Assembly: GCF_001413955.1 (NCBI RefSeq)
Contig: NZ_LCTZ01000002.1
Span: 1,970,501 to 2,034,500, forward strand
Length of the DNA stretch: 64,000 bases
Direction: 5' to 3'
Source of the DNA: Flagellimonas eckloniae
Lineage (GTDB): Bacteria; Bacteroidota; Bacteroidia; Flavobacteriales; Flavobacteriaceae
How positions within the stretch are numbered: position 1 is the stretch's first letter; each line of letters starts with the position of its first letter. Below, piece after piece: positions 34,306-42,643 of this stretch. Made by a program: the position numbers and the translations under genes. The notes under the pieces are model-generated. The model was not told the origin of the DNA. It made no database searches and saw only the letters and a program-made list of their open reading frames with translations.

Positions 34306-36129
34306 ATGAATTATATTCTATTAAGAACAACGCTACTTTTTCTTTTTACAACTGTTTTCGCAATAGAAATTAAAGCACAAATAGCTGTTGAAAATGTGAA
34401 TGGTAAATGGACTTTTATTGTAGACACAAAGCCATTTGAAGTAAAGGGAGCTACTTTTGGTTATGATAAAGATGTAGCCAACTATGACAAATACTTCCAA
34501 GAACTCAATTTTTTAGGTGTTAATACAATTAGGACATGGGGCACAGATAAAAACACCATGAAAATGTTGGATGCAGCCCATAAACACGGAATAAGAGTAA
34601 TGTTAGGTATTTGGATGCGACATGGCCGAGCGGGTATGGAGGCTGACGATAGTTTCGACTATAGCAATGATGAAGATGGTAAAGAAGTCATGTATAAAGA
34701 CGCTCTTGAAATCGTAAAAACCTATAAAGACCATCCGGCAATACTTACATGGGGTGTTGGCAACGAAGTTTACCTAAATACAGCTACCGACGAAGAAAAA
34801 ATTGCTTACTCAAAACTATTGGAAAGAATCTGTTCTCAAATCAAGAGAATAGATGAAAATCATCCTGTTGCATCTGTTGAAGCTTGGACTTTTGGAGTAG
34901 ACTGGTGGGAAAAATATGTTCCATCTATTGATATTTATGGAATCAACACCTACGGAAAAGGAGCTAATGTTTTGCCAGAAGAATTATCAAAAAAAGGGGT
35001 AACTAAGCCCTATGTCATAACCGAATTTGGGGTTAGGGGGGAATGGGAAATAGAAGAAGACCTAAATGGAGTAAAGTTAGAACCAACAGATAAAGAGAAA
35101 TATGACGTAATTGTTAATGGTTATAATGAATGGATCAAACCAAAACCGAATTGTTTAGGAGTCTATATATTTCAATACGCTACTGATGATAAACATTTAG
35201 CACCTTGGTTATTGACCCATTTCAAAGGAATGACCCGTCCACAATATTGGGCAATTCGAGAAGCTTATACAGGAAAAAAAGCTGAAAACAATGTTCCTTC
35301 CATTACGTCATTTCAATTATTGGATACTAACGTAAAAAGTGGGACTTGGGTTGGTGTAAAACTCGATGCTCTAGATACTGAAGAAGAAGATTTAGCAGTT
35401 ACCTTTTATTACAATCAACGGACAGGCAGCAGGAAAAGGCGTGACCAATTAGTACCTCTTAATTTTCGTGGTAACCTTTCTGATGGTTTAGAGATTCAAC
35501 TTCCGCAAGAAAATGGTGGTATAAAAGTCTATGCAATGGTGAACGACACCTTTAATAATGTGGGTATAGCTACAACATCTATTTCAGTTATTGATAAAAA
35601 CGCAGCTAAACGGAAATTTTTAGTTCCAAAAGTAGAATTGCCATTTCACGTCTACAAAGACAACGAAAATTTACCGTACGTTTTATCAGCATACATGGGA
35701 GATTATAACACTATTAATGTAGATTTAGACAATACAGAAACGGTAAAATCGGGAAAAACAGCCATTAAGATAGATTTTAAAGGAAAAAATGAATGGTATG
35801 GCCTTGGATTCGTAGACCCAGCGAACGATTGGGGTGATATATTAGGCGGCCATAATATAAGTGGAGCAGAAACTTTCAGCTTTTGGGCCAAAGCAAGTTA
35901 TGACAACCTAAAAGCAAAAGTAGGTTTTGGACTTATTGAAAAAGGAGATAAACCTTTTTATGATTCTAGCAAAAAGCTTATTGAACTAATCCTTACGGAC
36001 AAGTGGAAAAAATATACCATTAATACAAAAAGACTCGATTTAACCTGTATTCGTTCTGGGTTTGTAATTTTTACGATTGGTGAAGGTATGAGTCATACTA
36101 TTTATATAGATGAAATAGTTTTCGAATGA
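34306..36129 (+). CDS. Secreted GH-A clan glycoside hydrolase (GH2/GH5-like TIM barrel)
   Basis: A 607-residue exported enzyme. A signal peptide (LLRTTLLFLFTTVFAIEIKAQ) is followed by a TIM barrel at about 30-330 with the clan GH-A pair: acid/base E154 in WGVGNEVYL and nucleophile E240 in VITEFGVRGE. Early barrel blocks are KGATFGYDKDVANYDKYF and NTIRTWGTDKNTMKMLDAA, closest in look to the GH2 catalytic domain or related beta-glycanases. Residues about 340-420 form an Ig-like linker domain and about 440-607 a jelly-roll like the carbohydrate-binding CIA30/CBM type. It is preceded by repeat B and followed by repeat C. The substrate is not readable; it is not linked by position to the PUL 9 kb away. 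Confidence 0.8.
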   Translation: MNYILLRTTLLFLFTTVFAIEIKAQIAVENVNGKWTFIVDTKPFEVKGATFGYDKDVANYDKYFQELNFLGVNTIRTWGTDKNTMKMLDAAHKHGIRVMLGIWMRHGRAGMEADDSFDYSNDEDGKEVMYKDALEIVKTYKDHPAILTWGVGNEVYLNTATDEEKIAYSKLLERICSQIKRIDENHPVASVEAWTFGVDWWEKYVPSIDIYGINTYGKGANVLPEELSKKGVTKPYVITEFGVRGEWEIEEDLNGVKLEPTDKEKYDVIVNGYNEWIKPKPNCLGVYIFQYATDDKHLAPWLLTHFKGMTRPQYWAIREAYTGKKAENNVPSITSFQLLDTNVKSGTWVGVKLDALDTEEEDLAVTFYYNQRTGSRKRRDQLVPLNFRGNLSDGLEIQLPQENGGIKVYAMVNDTFNNVGIATTSISVIDKNAAKRKFLVPKVELPFHVYKDNENLPYVLSAYMGDYNTINVDLDNTETVKSGKTAIKIDFKGKNEWYGLGFVDPANDWGDILGGHNISGAETFSFWAKASYDNLKAKVGFGLIEKGDKPFYDSSKKLIELILTDKWKKYTINTKRLDLTCIRSGFVIFTIGEGMSHTIYIDEIVFE

Positions 36130-36153
36130 CAACTATGAATGATAAATAATTAA

Positions 36154-36278
36154 TGTCAACAATAGCTAAAAAATTGAGGTTTAAGTGATTAAACAAAAAA
36201 ATAAATCAAATGACTGTGCTAAACCAAAAAGTATAGGTGTAAAATCCCCAACAACTTATAGTCCAGACTGTTGTGTGC
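36154..36278 (+). repeat. Cassette-boundary repeat C
   Basis: Left arm GTCAACAATAGCTAAAAAAT, right arm CAACAACTTATAGTCCAGAC followed by TGTTGTGTGC. This fills most of the 307-bp gap between the glycosidase and the next gene. About 160 bp follow the right arm before the next ATG; they hold no recognisable gene. Confidence 0.7.
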
Positions 36279-36436
36279 TATTAAGGCTTCTTTTAAATTA
36301 AACCCAATCAGGATGAAAATATTTAATCTTGAGAGTAAAAAATAAATAACTAGATGAATATATACCTCTTTATTAGCATTTAGAAATAGGCAAAATCTTA
36401 TTATAATTGGTTCGAATACCACCATTAAATAGAATT

Positions 36437-37060
36437 ATGAACGAATTTAAAACGCTATACATCTATACTGCATTTGCACTGCTTCTATTCCAACAAACGT
36501 CCTTGCTTGCACAGGGTAACCAACAATTAGATTATATAGTGCTATATAGTGCAGACACTTTATATGGAAATGTGAAATACATAGATGAAGAAGGAGTTCA
36601 TCGAAAATTTTATAAAAAAATAAGGCTAACGACTATTGATGGAAAAAGAAAAAAATACAAGAGAAAAGATGTTTCTGCTTTTAGGAAGGACAACGTTAAT
36701 TACAAAAGTTTTTGGTTGAATCAATCGTCTCAAAAAATTACATTAGCTAATCCTAACTATAATATTGATAACAAAGATGGACAACAACATTTCTTAAGGA
36801 TTGTGAGCCAAGGAAAGCTTAGCCACTATGAACTAGAATGGTTTGAACAAGGAAATGCAACCTTGTGGTCTATGGCTTTACTAAAGAAAGAGGAAGACCC
36901 CTTTTTCATAAGAGCAGACCAAGGATTGCTAGGATTAAAGAAAAAAGTTTTACTGAACTATTTTTTCAACTGTCCAAAACTAAAAGAAGGAATTAACTTA
37001 AAACAATTGAATAACGTTTGGCAAGTAGTTGATTTTTATAATAGTGATTGTATTCATTAA
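36437..37060 (+). CDS. Secreted protein of unknown function
   Basis: A 207-residue exported protein from the ATG at 36437, which provides a signal peptide (YIYTAFALLLFQQTSLLAQG). The mature N-terminus LDYIVLYSADTLYGNVKYID with the KRKKYKRKDVSAFR block is a pattern seen in many secreted Bacteroidota proteins of unknown function that may relate to the cell surface or to DUF4369-like proteins; I do not recognise a defined family. No catalytic motif. It is flanked by repeats C and D. Confidence 0.65.
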   Translation: MNEFKTLYIYTAFALLLFQQTSLLAQGNQQLDYIVLYSADTLYGNVKYIDEEGVHRKFYKKIRLTTIDGKRKKYKRKDVSAFRKDNVNYKSFWLNQSSQKITLANPNYNIDNKDGQQHFLRIVSQGKLSHYELEWFEQGNATLWSMALLKKEEDPFFIRADQGLLGLKKKVLLNYFFNCPKLKEGINLKQLNNVWQVVDFYNSDCIH

Positions 37061-37080
37061 ATCATCGTAACAATAACTTC

Positions 37081-37235
37081 ACACAGCAATGGTTATAAAT
37101 AATTGCTTGATATCGCCTATCCTTCGACTACGCTCAGGACGGGCTTCTGAAAATTCTTGTAGGTTTTCAGTTTGGTGCGCATTTGCAAGGTTAGATGCTG
37201 ACCCTCGCAACTAATCATACGCGAGGCCGTTCAAT
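37081..37235 (+). repeat. Cassette-boundary repeat D with nested palindromes
   Basis: Left arm CAATGGTTATAAATAATTGC, right arm CGCAACTAATCATACGCGAG followed by GCCGTTCAA. The interior carries the REP-like word CCTTCGACTACGCTCAGG (37121-37138) and a small hairpin (CTGAAAATT...AGGTTTTCAG), the latter shared in type with repeat K. It ends 15 bp before the next ATG. Confidence 0.7.
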
Positions 37236-37250
37236 ACAAACAAAATAGAA

Positions 37251-37868
37251 ATGATAGCATTTTTACACACTTCGAAAATTCATATCGACCGATTTGAAAA
37301 ATTGGTTAACTCAATTGATAAAAACATTCCGACTAAACATTTTGTAAATGAAGAAATCCTTGAATTAGCGATAACAAATGGCAAGACAGATTCAGATGCA
37401 TTTAAAAAACAGATTGATTTTATCAAAGAGGACAATCCAAAGTTAATAATCTGCACTTGTTCCACTTTTGGAGAAGAAAGTGATACGTTGGATAATGTAT
37501 TTAGAATTGACAGACCAATTGTTCAATATATTGTAAACAAATTCCACAAAATAGGATTGGTCTATACAGCTATTTCGACTAAGGAAATAAGCACAAATTT
37601 ATTGGTTGAAACATCAAGACAGCTGAACAAGGAAATAGAAATTATTAACTGTGATTGCTCCGAGCATTGGGTTCATTTTGTTAATGGAAATCAATTAGAG
37701 TATGAGACTCAAATTGCGAATTCGATTAAATCATTGGAGGATCAGGTAGATGTAGTATTTTTAGCTCAAGCATCCATGGTTGGCGCTAAGAATATTTTAC
37801 TGAATTTCAAGAAAGAAATCGTTTCAAGCCCTGAATATGGAGTGAGACAAATTTTGCATGGTAAATAG
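37251..37868 (+). CDS. Asp/Glu racemase-superfamily protein
   Basis: A 205-residue protein of the aspartate/glutamate/hydantoin racemase superfamily. The first catalytic-type cysteine is C70 in IICTCSTFGEESD. The position of the second Cys is taken by AQAS (about residues 172-175) in VFLAQASMVGAKN, so a two-base racemase mechanism is doubtful; the one-Cys decarboxylase or hydrolase relatives are alternatives. No signal peptide. It lies between repeat D (upstream) and an AT-rich gap of 115 bp before the sigma factor that has no clear repeat copy. Substrate unknown. Confidence 0.75.
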   Translation: MIAFLHTSKIHIDRFEKLVNSIDKNIPTKHFVNEEILELAITNGKTDSDAFKKQIDFIKEDNPKLIICTCSTFGEESDTLDNVFRIDRPIVQYIVNKFHKIGLVYTAISTKEISTNLLVETSRQLNKEIEIINCDCSEHWVHFVNGNQLEYETQIANSIKSLEDQVDVVFLAQASMVGAKNILLNFKKEIVSSPEYGVRQILHGK

Positions 37869-37983
37869 GCCAGTATACAATACTAAATAAAGGCATAGGG
37901 CATTTCATGAATATTAGAAGGTTTGGGAGTTTGGGATTAAAAAGAGCTCAACGCCCATTAATTGCAAGCAAAAAACAAAAATT

Positions 37984-38511
37984 GTGAAAACTGAAATCAA
38001 TGCTATTTGGATTGACCTAAATGAAGAACTTTATAAGTTCATTTTAGGAAAAGTAAAAGATGAACAAACCTCAAAAGATATTCATCAAGAGGTTTTCATA
38101 AAAATTCAAACTAAAATTCATCAGCTAAAGCATACTTCCAAACTCACTTCTTGGGTTTATCAAATTACAAGAAACACCATTATTGACTACTTCAGAAAAG
38201 TAAATAACAACATATCAATAAGTGATTTAGAAATTCCAGAAACGGAAGCTGATAATTTTGATTATTCAAACCTAACAAACTGTATCAATCAAAAAATAGA
38301 AAGCCTATCAGCTGCTCATAAAGAAGCAATTATTTTGACATCCTTTAAAAACTACTCTCAAAAAGAGCTAGCAGAACATTTGAAAATCTCATATTCTGGC
38401 ACAAAGTCAAGAGTTCAAAAAGCCAAGGAGATTTTAAGGGAAAATATTTTGGATTGCCCAAATGTAGAATCTGATAGCAAAGGAAAATTACTAGACTTCG
38501 AAAATAATTAA
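37984..38511 (+). CDS. sigZ: RNA polymerase sigma factor, SigZ/ECF type
   Basis: A 175-residue ECF-like sigma factor of the SigZ group. Region 2 is visible as FILGKVKDEQTSKDIHQEVF and LTSWVYQITRNTIIDYFRK, region 4 as LSAAHKEAIILTSFKNYSQKELAEHLKISYSGTKSRVQKAKEIL, with the helix-turn-helix at the KELAEHLKIS part. It starts at a GTG. No anti-sigma factor gene is adjacent; the PhzF-family gene follows after 57 bp with a tandem repeat between them. Regulated genes unknown. Confidence 0.85.
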   Translation: MKTEINAIWIDLNEELYKFILGKVKDEQTSKDIHQEVFIKIQTKIHQLKHTSKLTSWVYQITRNTIIDYFRKVNNNISISDLEIPETEADNFDYSNLTNCINQKIESLSAAHKEAIILTSFKNYSQKELAEHLKISYSGTKSRVQKAKEILRENILDCPNVESDSKGKLLDFENN

Positions 38512-38544
38512 AATTAGCTACGTCTTTTTCAAATTAGCTACGTC
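38511..38544 (+). repeat. Tandem 14-bp repeat between sigZ and phzF-family gene
   Basis: AAATTAGCTACGTC occurs at 38511-38524 and again at 38531-38544, a 20-bp period (about two helical turns). The first copy touches the sigZ stop codon and the second lies 25 bp before the next ATG. It may be a binding site or promoter duplication. Confidence 0.7.
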
Positions 38545-38568
38545 CATTAGATATAAAACATAATATAA

Positions 38569-39456
38569 ATGGACAATTCAAAAGTAGTTACAGTACAAAT
38601 TCTTAGTGCTTTCGCTGAAAACGGCAAAGGCGGTAATCCAGCAGGTGTGGTCTTAAATGCAGATAATTTATCTGATAAAAATAAGCTTGACATTTCTAAA
38701 AAAGTAGGTTTATCAGAAACCGCTTTTGTTTCAAAATCCAAAACTGAAGATTTTAAACTGGATTTCTTCACACCAAACAAACAAATAGCGCATTGTGGGC
38801 ACGCCACAGTGGCAGCATTTTCTTATTTAAAACAAATAGGCACTTTAAAGAATGATAGCTCTTCAAAAGAAACCATAGATGGGAAACGAAAAATAGAAAT
38901 GATTGGGGACCTTGCGTTTATGGAGCAGTTGGCTCCAAAATATGTTGATGTTAGTAATAAAGAAAGTGTAATCTTAAAATCCTTGGGATTAAAAAAGAAT
39001 GATATTCTACCCAAAGCACCAATTCAACTTGTAAATACTGGAAACTCATATATATTGATTCCTGTTAAAAACGAGGAAATTTTAAAAAATATAGTTCCAG
39101 ATTTTGACCTAATAAGCGAAATTAGCGAAGAGTTTGATTTAATCGGTTACTATGTGTTTTCTAACAATACGGAAAATACTAAATATGATGCTACCTCAAG
39201 AATGTTTGGACCGCATTATGGAATATTAGAAGAAGCAGGGACAGGAATGGCAGCCGGACCGCTTGCATGTTATTTATTTGATGTTTTAAAAATTAAAAAA
39301 AGTGCTTTTCATATTCAACAGGGTAAGTTTATGAAAGAGCCTTCTCCAAGTTTGATTATTGTTAACCTACGAATAGAGAAAGGAAAAATTAAAGACTTAA
39401 TGGCTGGTGGAAAAGGAGTACTAAATAGACAATTAGAGGTTAAAATAAATATCTAA
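38569..39456 (+). CDS. PhzF-family isomerase-like protein
   Basis: A 295-residue protein with the PhzF/diaminopimelate-epimerase-like double-domain fold. Family marks are GKGGNPAGVVLN near the N-terminus, LSETAFVSKS (catalytic-type Glu), FFTPNKQIAHCGHATVAAFS and, in the second half, TSRMFGPHYGILEEAGTGMAAGPLACYL. No signal peptide. PhzF-like proteins outside phenazine clusters are common and their substrates mostly unknown. It follows sigZ at 57 bp, so the two may travel or be expressed together, and precedes repeat G. Confidence 0.9.
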   Translation: MDNSKVVTVQILSAFAENGKGGNPAGVVLNADNLSDKNKLDISKKVGLSETAFVSKSKTEDFKLDFFTPNKQIAHCGHATVAAFSYLKQIGTLKNDSSSKETIDGKRKIEMIGDLAFMEQLAPKYVDVSNKESVILKSLGLKKNDILPKAPIQLVNTGNSYILIPVKNEEILKNIVPDFDLISEISEEFDLIGYYVFSNNTENTKYDATSRMFGPHYGILEEAGTGMAAGPLACYLFDVLKIKKSAFHIQQGKFMKEPSPSLIIVNLRIEKGKIKDLMAGGKGVLNRQLEVKINI

Positions 39457-39462
39457 ATGCTT

Positions 39463-39593
39463 GTGCGTAACACTATAAATAGCAAATAGGTGATTAGTGT
39501 ATAATCCAAAGATTGATTTATTTTTATGCAAAGTGGCTAAACTGAAATAATCATTTGTTTTCTACCCCACTTGCTATATACTAACTGTTGTAT
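39463..39593 (+). repeat. Cassette-boundary repeat G
   Basis: Left arm GTGCGTAACACTATAAATAG, then AAATAGGTGATTAG; right arm CCCACTTGCTATATACTAAC followed by TGTTGTA. A variant copy in which the arm order is shifted, but left and right still form an imperfect inverted repeat. It ends 18 bp before the next ATG. Confidence 0.6.
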
Positions 39594-39611
39594 AAAATTA
39601 AATAGGTAGCA

Positions 39612-40085
39612 ATGAAAGAAACTGTCAACTTTGCCAAATCGGAATTAGGAATACGCAGGCCAGTCAAAGAGGTTTTTGAGGCATTTACTAATCCTGATAT
39701 AACCGCTAAATTTTGGTATACCCATAGTACAGGAAAACTTGAAGAAGGTGTACATCTAGAATGGAAATGGGAAATGTATAATTTGGTTGTCCCTGTGAAT
39801 GTTCTCGAGATTATAGAGAATCAAAAAATACTCATAGAATGGGGACAAGGAATACAAAAATCAACCGTAGTATGGGAATTTAATTCAGTAAACGATAATC
39901 TGACATTTTTGACCATTCAAAATTATAACTTCCTTGGAAATGGTGACGAGCTATTAAACCAAATTAAAGATTCGACCAAGGGATTTACATTTGTCCTATC
40001 TGGATTAAAAGCTTGGTTAGAGCATAAAATTCAATTGCGATTAGTAGACGATGCCTTTCCAAAAGAACTAATGACAAAGCAATAA
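39612..40085 (+). CDS. SRPBCC-fold protein (AHSA1/START-like)
   Basis: A 157-residue protein of the AHSA1/Bet v 1-like SRPBCC superfamily. The N-terminal pattern IRRPVKEVFEAFTNPDITAKFWYT, followed by LEWKWEMYNLVVPVNVLEI, is typical; the C-terminus FVLSGLKAWLEHKIQLRLVDDAFP fits the long last helix. The fold binds hydrophobic ligands. No operon partner; repeats G and H flank it closely, as expected for a single-gene cassette. Confidence 0.85.
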   Translation: MKETVNFAKSELGIRRPVKEVFEAFTNPDITAKFWYTHSTGKLEEGVHLEWKWEMYNLVVPVNVLEIIENQKILIEWGQGIQKSTVVWEFNSVNDNLTFLTIQNYNFLGNGDELLNQIKDSTKGFTFVLSGLKAWLEHKIQLRLVDDAFPKELMTKQ

Positions 40086-40090
40086 ATTAT

Positions 40091-40188
40091 ACACAACAAG
40101 AGCTATAATTAATATGGGATTTAATGTTTAATTGAAAGCTTAGTGCTTTTAATTCACGCACTAATCATAGCCAAGACCTTTATACACA
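40091..40188 (+). repeat. Cassette-boundary repeat H
   Basis: Left arm ACACAACAAGAGCTATAATT, right arm CGCACTAATCATAGCCAAGA then CCTTTATACAC. The AGCTATAATTA and ATCATAGC cores pair. It fills the gap between the SRPBCC gene and the Crp/Fnr gene. Confidence 0.65.
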
Positions 40189-40210
40189 AGCAAATAAGAG
40201 CACTTCGCAG

Positions 40211-40777
40211 ATGAATGAAATCAGAAATTTTATTCAAAATATCACTCCAATCAATGATTCTGATTGGCAGTTTTTCTCTTCAAAATTACAGGAAGTAGAG
40301 CTCAAAAAACATTCCATCCTATTGAAATTAGGAGCGGTTGAAAACCATTTGTCTTTTATAACAAAAGGAATAGTTCGTTTTCATGTTCCAGGAGAAGAAG
40401 TCGATCTGACTTTTGGCTTTTTATTCGAAAATGAATTTGTAACAGGTTATGATTCATTTTTAACACAAACCCCTTCTGAATACCAAATTGAAACCTTAAC
40501 AGATACCATTTTATGGAAAATTTCGCACAAAGACTTGAAAGAAGTCTACGAAAAAACATCTGTCGGAAATATTATGGGACGAAAAATGGCTGAGAATATG
40601 TTTCTAATAAAATCAAAGAGAGAACTTTCCTTATTGAGTAAAACAGCAGAAGAACGATATTTGGACTTATTCTCTTACAGGCCAAAATTGTTACAACAAA
40701 TTCCATTAAAATATATTGCATCATACATTGGCGTAACGCCACAAGCATTAAGTAGAATAAGACGACGTATTACTTAA
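40211..40777 (+). CDS. Crp/Fnr-family transcriptional regulator
   Basis: A 188-residue regulator with a cyclic-nucleotide-binding-like beta-roll (about residues 20-110, HSILLKLGAVENHLSFITKGIVRF, FENEFVTGYDSFLTQTPSEY) and a C-terminal winged helix-turn-helix (about 145-188, AEERYLDLFSYRPKLLQQIP, LKYIASYIGVTPQALSRIRR). No iron-sulfur cysteines, and the cAMP-contact Arg-Ser pair is not evident, as in many short Bacteroidota members. It lies 62 bp upstream of the DoxX-family gene with no repeat copy between, so these two probably form one unit with the regulator controlling the membrane protein. Confidence 0.88.
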   Translation: MNEIRNFIQNITPINDSDWQFFSSKLQEVELKKHSILLKLGAVENHLSFITKGIVRFHVPGEEVDLTFGFLFENEFVTGYDSFLTQTPSEYQIETLTDTILWKISHKDLKEVYEKTSVGNIMGRKMAENMFLIKSKRELSLLSKTAEERYLDLFSYRPKLLQQIPLKYIASYIGVTPQALSRIRRRIT

Positions 40778-40839
40778 CTTGGGTTCATTGCTTTTACTTC
40801 GGTGCTTTCTGATCTTTATTTTTCAATAATTCCGAAAAC

Positions 40840-41292
40840 ATGAAACCACTACTAGTACTATTATTAAGTTTTACCATCTCCATTTTTGCAGTTAAAATCT
40901 TTAAAAAAGAATACGATTTTGCTATATCTGCCAGAATTGCTATGTCAGCGATGCTCGTATTTACGGCTATTGGACATTTTGTATTTACAAAAGGAATGTC
41001 AATGATGATTCCTAAATTTATTCCTTTTAAAGAAAGTTTTGTTTACCTGACAGGATTATTTGAAATCTTAATTGCAATAGGACTTCTAATTCCTAGGTTT
41101 AAATATATATCTGGATGGGCACTACTAATTTTTCTTCTGCTAATGTTACCAGCTAACATTTATGCGTCAATTCATCATGTGAATTATCAAAAAGGAACAT
41201 TTGACGGACATGGTCTTCCATATTTGTGGTTTAGAATTCCTTTACAAATCCTTTTTATAGTTTGGACTTATATTTGTTCAATCCGAATGTAA
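40840..41292 (+). CDS. DoxX-family membrane protein
   Basis: A 150-residue protein with four predicted transmembrane segments. Family features are ARIAMSAMLVFTAIGHFVFTKG, IPFKESFVYLTGLFEILIAIGLLIPRFKYISGWALLIFLL and PANIYASIH. DoxX-like proteins are small quinol-oxidase-associated or redox-linked membrane proteins; the enzymatic role here is unknown. It is downstream of, and probably paired with, the Crp/Fnr regulator. Repeat J follows. Confidence 0.8.
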   Translation: MKPLLVLLLSFTISIFAVKIFKKEYDFAISARIAMSAMLVFTAIGHFVFTKGMSMMIPKFIPFKESFVYLTGLFEILIAIGLLIPRFKYISGWALLIFLLLMLPANIYASIHHVNYQKGTFDGHGLPYLWFRIPLQILFIVWTYICSIRM

Positions 41293-41307
41293 TCTCAAGG
41301 AAAAGGC

Positions 41308-41410
41308 AGTGACTAACAATATGAATACTTAATTGCTTGTACCTCTGAGGCTCATAAAATCCTGCGGATTTTTCTAAATTTCGGTTCGCTTTTGTTAGAT
41401 TAATTGCAAT
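41308..41410 (+). repeat. Cassette-boundary repeat J (partial)
   Basis: Left arm GTGACTAACAATATGAATAC and TTAATTGCTTG matches the other left ends well. The right end (GTTAGATTAATTGCAATT) matches only the inner part of the right arm; the terminal AGACCGTTG block is missing, so this copy is probably truncated. It ends 7 bp before the next ATG. Confidence 0.5.
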
Positions 41411-41417
41411 TTGAGTA

Positions 41418-41972
41418 ATGAAAACTGAAAAATCAAGAATAACAATCCACATGGTTTCCAGTCTTGATGGATTTATTGCCAAGAAAGATGGAAGTGTTTC
41501 TTGGATGCACTCAAAAGATACTTACGAAAAAGGAGTTGAGCTGACAAAGGAATACATTGCCAAATTCCTTGAATCAATAGACTGTTACATTATGGGTTCA
41601 CGGACTTACGAACACGCCATTGAACTTGGTTGGCCATATGGAGAGATTCCGGTTTTCGTATTAACAAATAGGAACCTAAAAACGGACAAAAAAAGTGTAC
41701 AATTTCTATCAGGCGACTTGAACGAAATTGTATCTGACCGGTTAAAAACCCAATACGAGAATATATGGATGGTCGGCGGAACTATGCTGACAAAGGAATT
41801 CCTTCGTCTTGGACTAGCTGATGAGATAAACATAACCATAATCCCAACTCTTTTGGGAAGCGGAACACTCTTTTTTGACTACATTGAAAAAGAAATTTCA
41901 TTGCATTTAAAAGACGTGACCGCCTTTAAGGATGGAATGGTTGAAATAGTATATCAGATAAAAAAGGAATAA
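41418..41972 (+). CDS. Dihydrofolate-reductase-family (RibD C-terminal-like) reductase
   Basis: A 184-residue protein of the RibD C-terminal/DHFR-like superfamily, distinct from the true folA at 2.5 kb. Key stretches are ITIHMVSSLDGFIAKKDGSVSWM at the N-terminus, YIMGSRTYEHA, and IWMVGGTMLTKEFLRLGLADEI with IIPTLLGSGTLFF. Such proteins are pteridine- or NADPH-dependent reductases of unknown substrate. It is a single gene between repeats J and K. Confidence 0.88.
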   Translation: MKTEKSRITIHMVSSLDGFIAKKDGSVSWMHSKDTYEKGVELTKEYIAKFLESIDCYIMGSRTYEHAIELGWPYGEIPVFVLTNRNLKTDKKSVQFLSGDLNEIVSDRLKTQYENIWMVGGTMLTKEFLRLGLADEINITIIPTLLGSGTLFFDYIEKEISLHLKDVTAFKDGMVEIVYQIKKE

Positions 41973-41976
41973 AAAA

Positions 41977-42103
41977 ACAGTGGCTATAAGTAGTGGCACA
42001 GTTCTCGCGTTCTCCTGAAAATCCTAGTGGATTTTCAGTTTGGTTTGTACTTGCAAAGATTAATGCTAAACCACGCAAATACTTTTGGCCAAAACCGTAA
42101 AGC
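41977..42103 (+). repeat. Cassette-boundary repeat K
   Basis: Left arm ACAGTGGCTATAAGTAGTGG, right arm CGCAAATACTTTTGGCCAAA followed by ACCGTAAAGC. Between them is a hairpin, CTGAAAATCC...GGATTTTCAG, shared in type with repeat D. The copy lies in the 149-bp gap before the GNAT gene. Confidence 0.7.
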
Positions 42104-42121
42104 ATAAGCTATAATTCACAA

Positions 42122-42643
42122 ATGAAATTAAAAAAAGCGTCAATAAGAAACATCAACGATTTAAAAAAAATCTGTATCGATGCATATTCCCTGAATTTCC
42201 ATAACCACTGGAACGATGGCGGACTAGAATGGTATTTGGATAATGAGTTTAGTATGGAAAGGCTTACTTCGGATTTGAACGATGAAAACATCGAGTATTA
42301 TTTTATTGAACACAAATTAAAAGTGGTCGGATTTATAAAAATTAAGATGGAACCCACCAAAAATTTATCCTTTGGCAATAGTGCAGAATTGGAAAAAATC
42401 TATGTCCTTCCAGAATGCAAGGGAATGGGAATTGGAAAATTAGCCTTAAAAGAAATTAGTAGTAGGATTAGGGAGAGTGGGAAAAAAAATCTCTTCTTAT
42501 GTGTAATTGACACCAATAAAAGTGCAATTGCCTTTTATGAAAAGCTTGGATTTGAATTTCACAGCAAAACGACTTTGGATGTACCATATTTTAAGGAAGA
42601 ACTTAAGGGAATGCACAGAATGATGAAAATATTGAATCAATAA
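42122..42643 (+). CDS. GNAT-family N-acetyltransferase
   Basis: A 173-residue acetyl-CoA-dependent acyltransferase. Motif A for acetyl-CoA is LEKIYVLPECKGMGIGKLAL (residues about 91-110), with the Gly-x-Gly loop, and the motif B end is SAIAFYEKLGFEF. The N-terminal half (MKLKKASIRNINDLKKICID) is the variable acceptor-binding part. It is flanked by repeats K and L, the clearest single-gene cassette-like unit of the array. The acceptor is unknown. Confidence 0.9.
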   Translation: MKLKKASIRNINDLKKICIDAYSLNFHNHWNDGGLEWYLDNEFSMERLTSDLNDENIEYYFIEHKLKVVGFIKIKMEPTKNLSFGNSAELEKIYVLPECKGMGIGKLALKEISSRIRESGKKNLFLCVIDTNKSAIAFYEKLGFEFHSKTTLDVPYFKEELKGMHRMMKILNQ

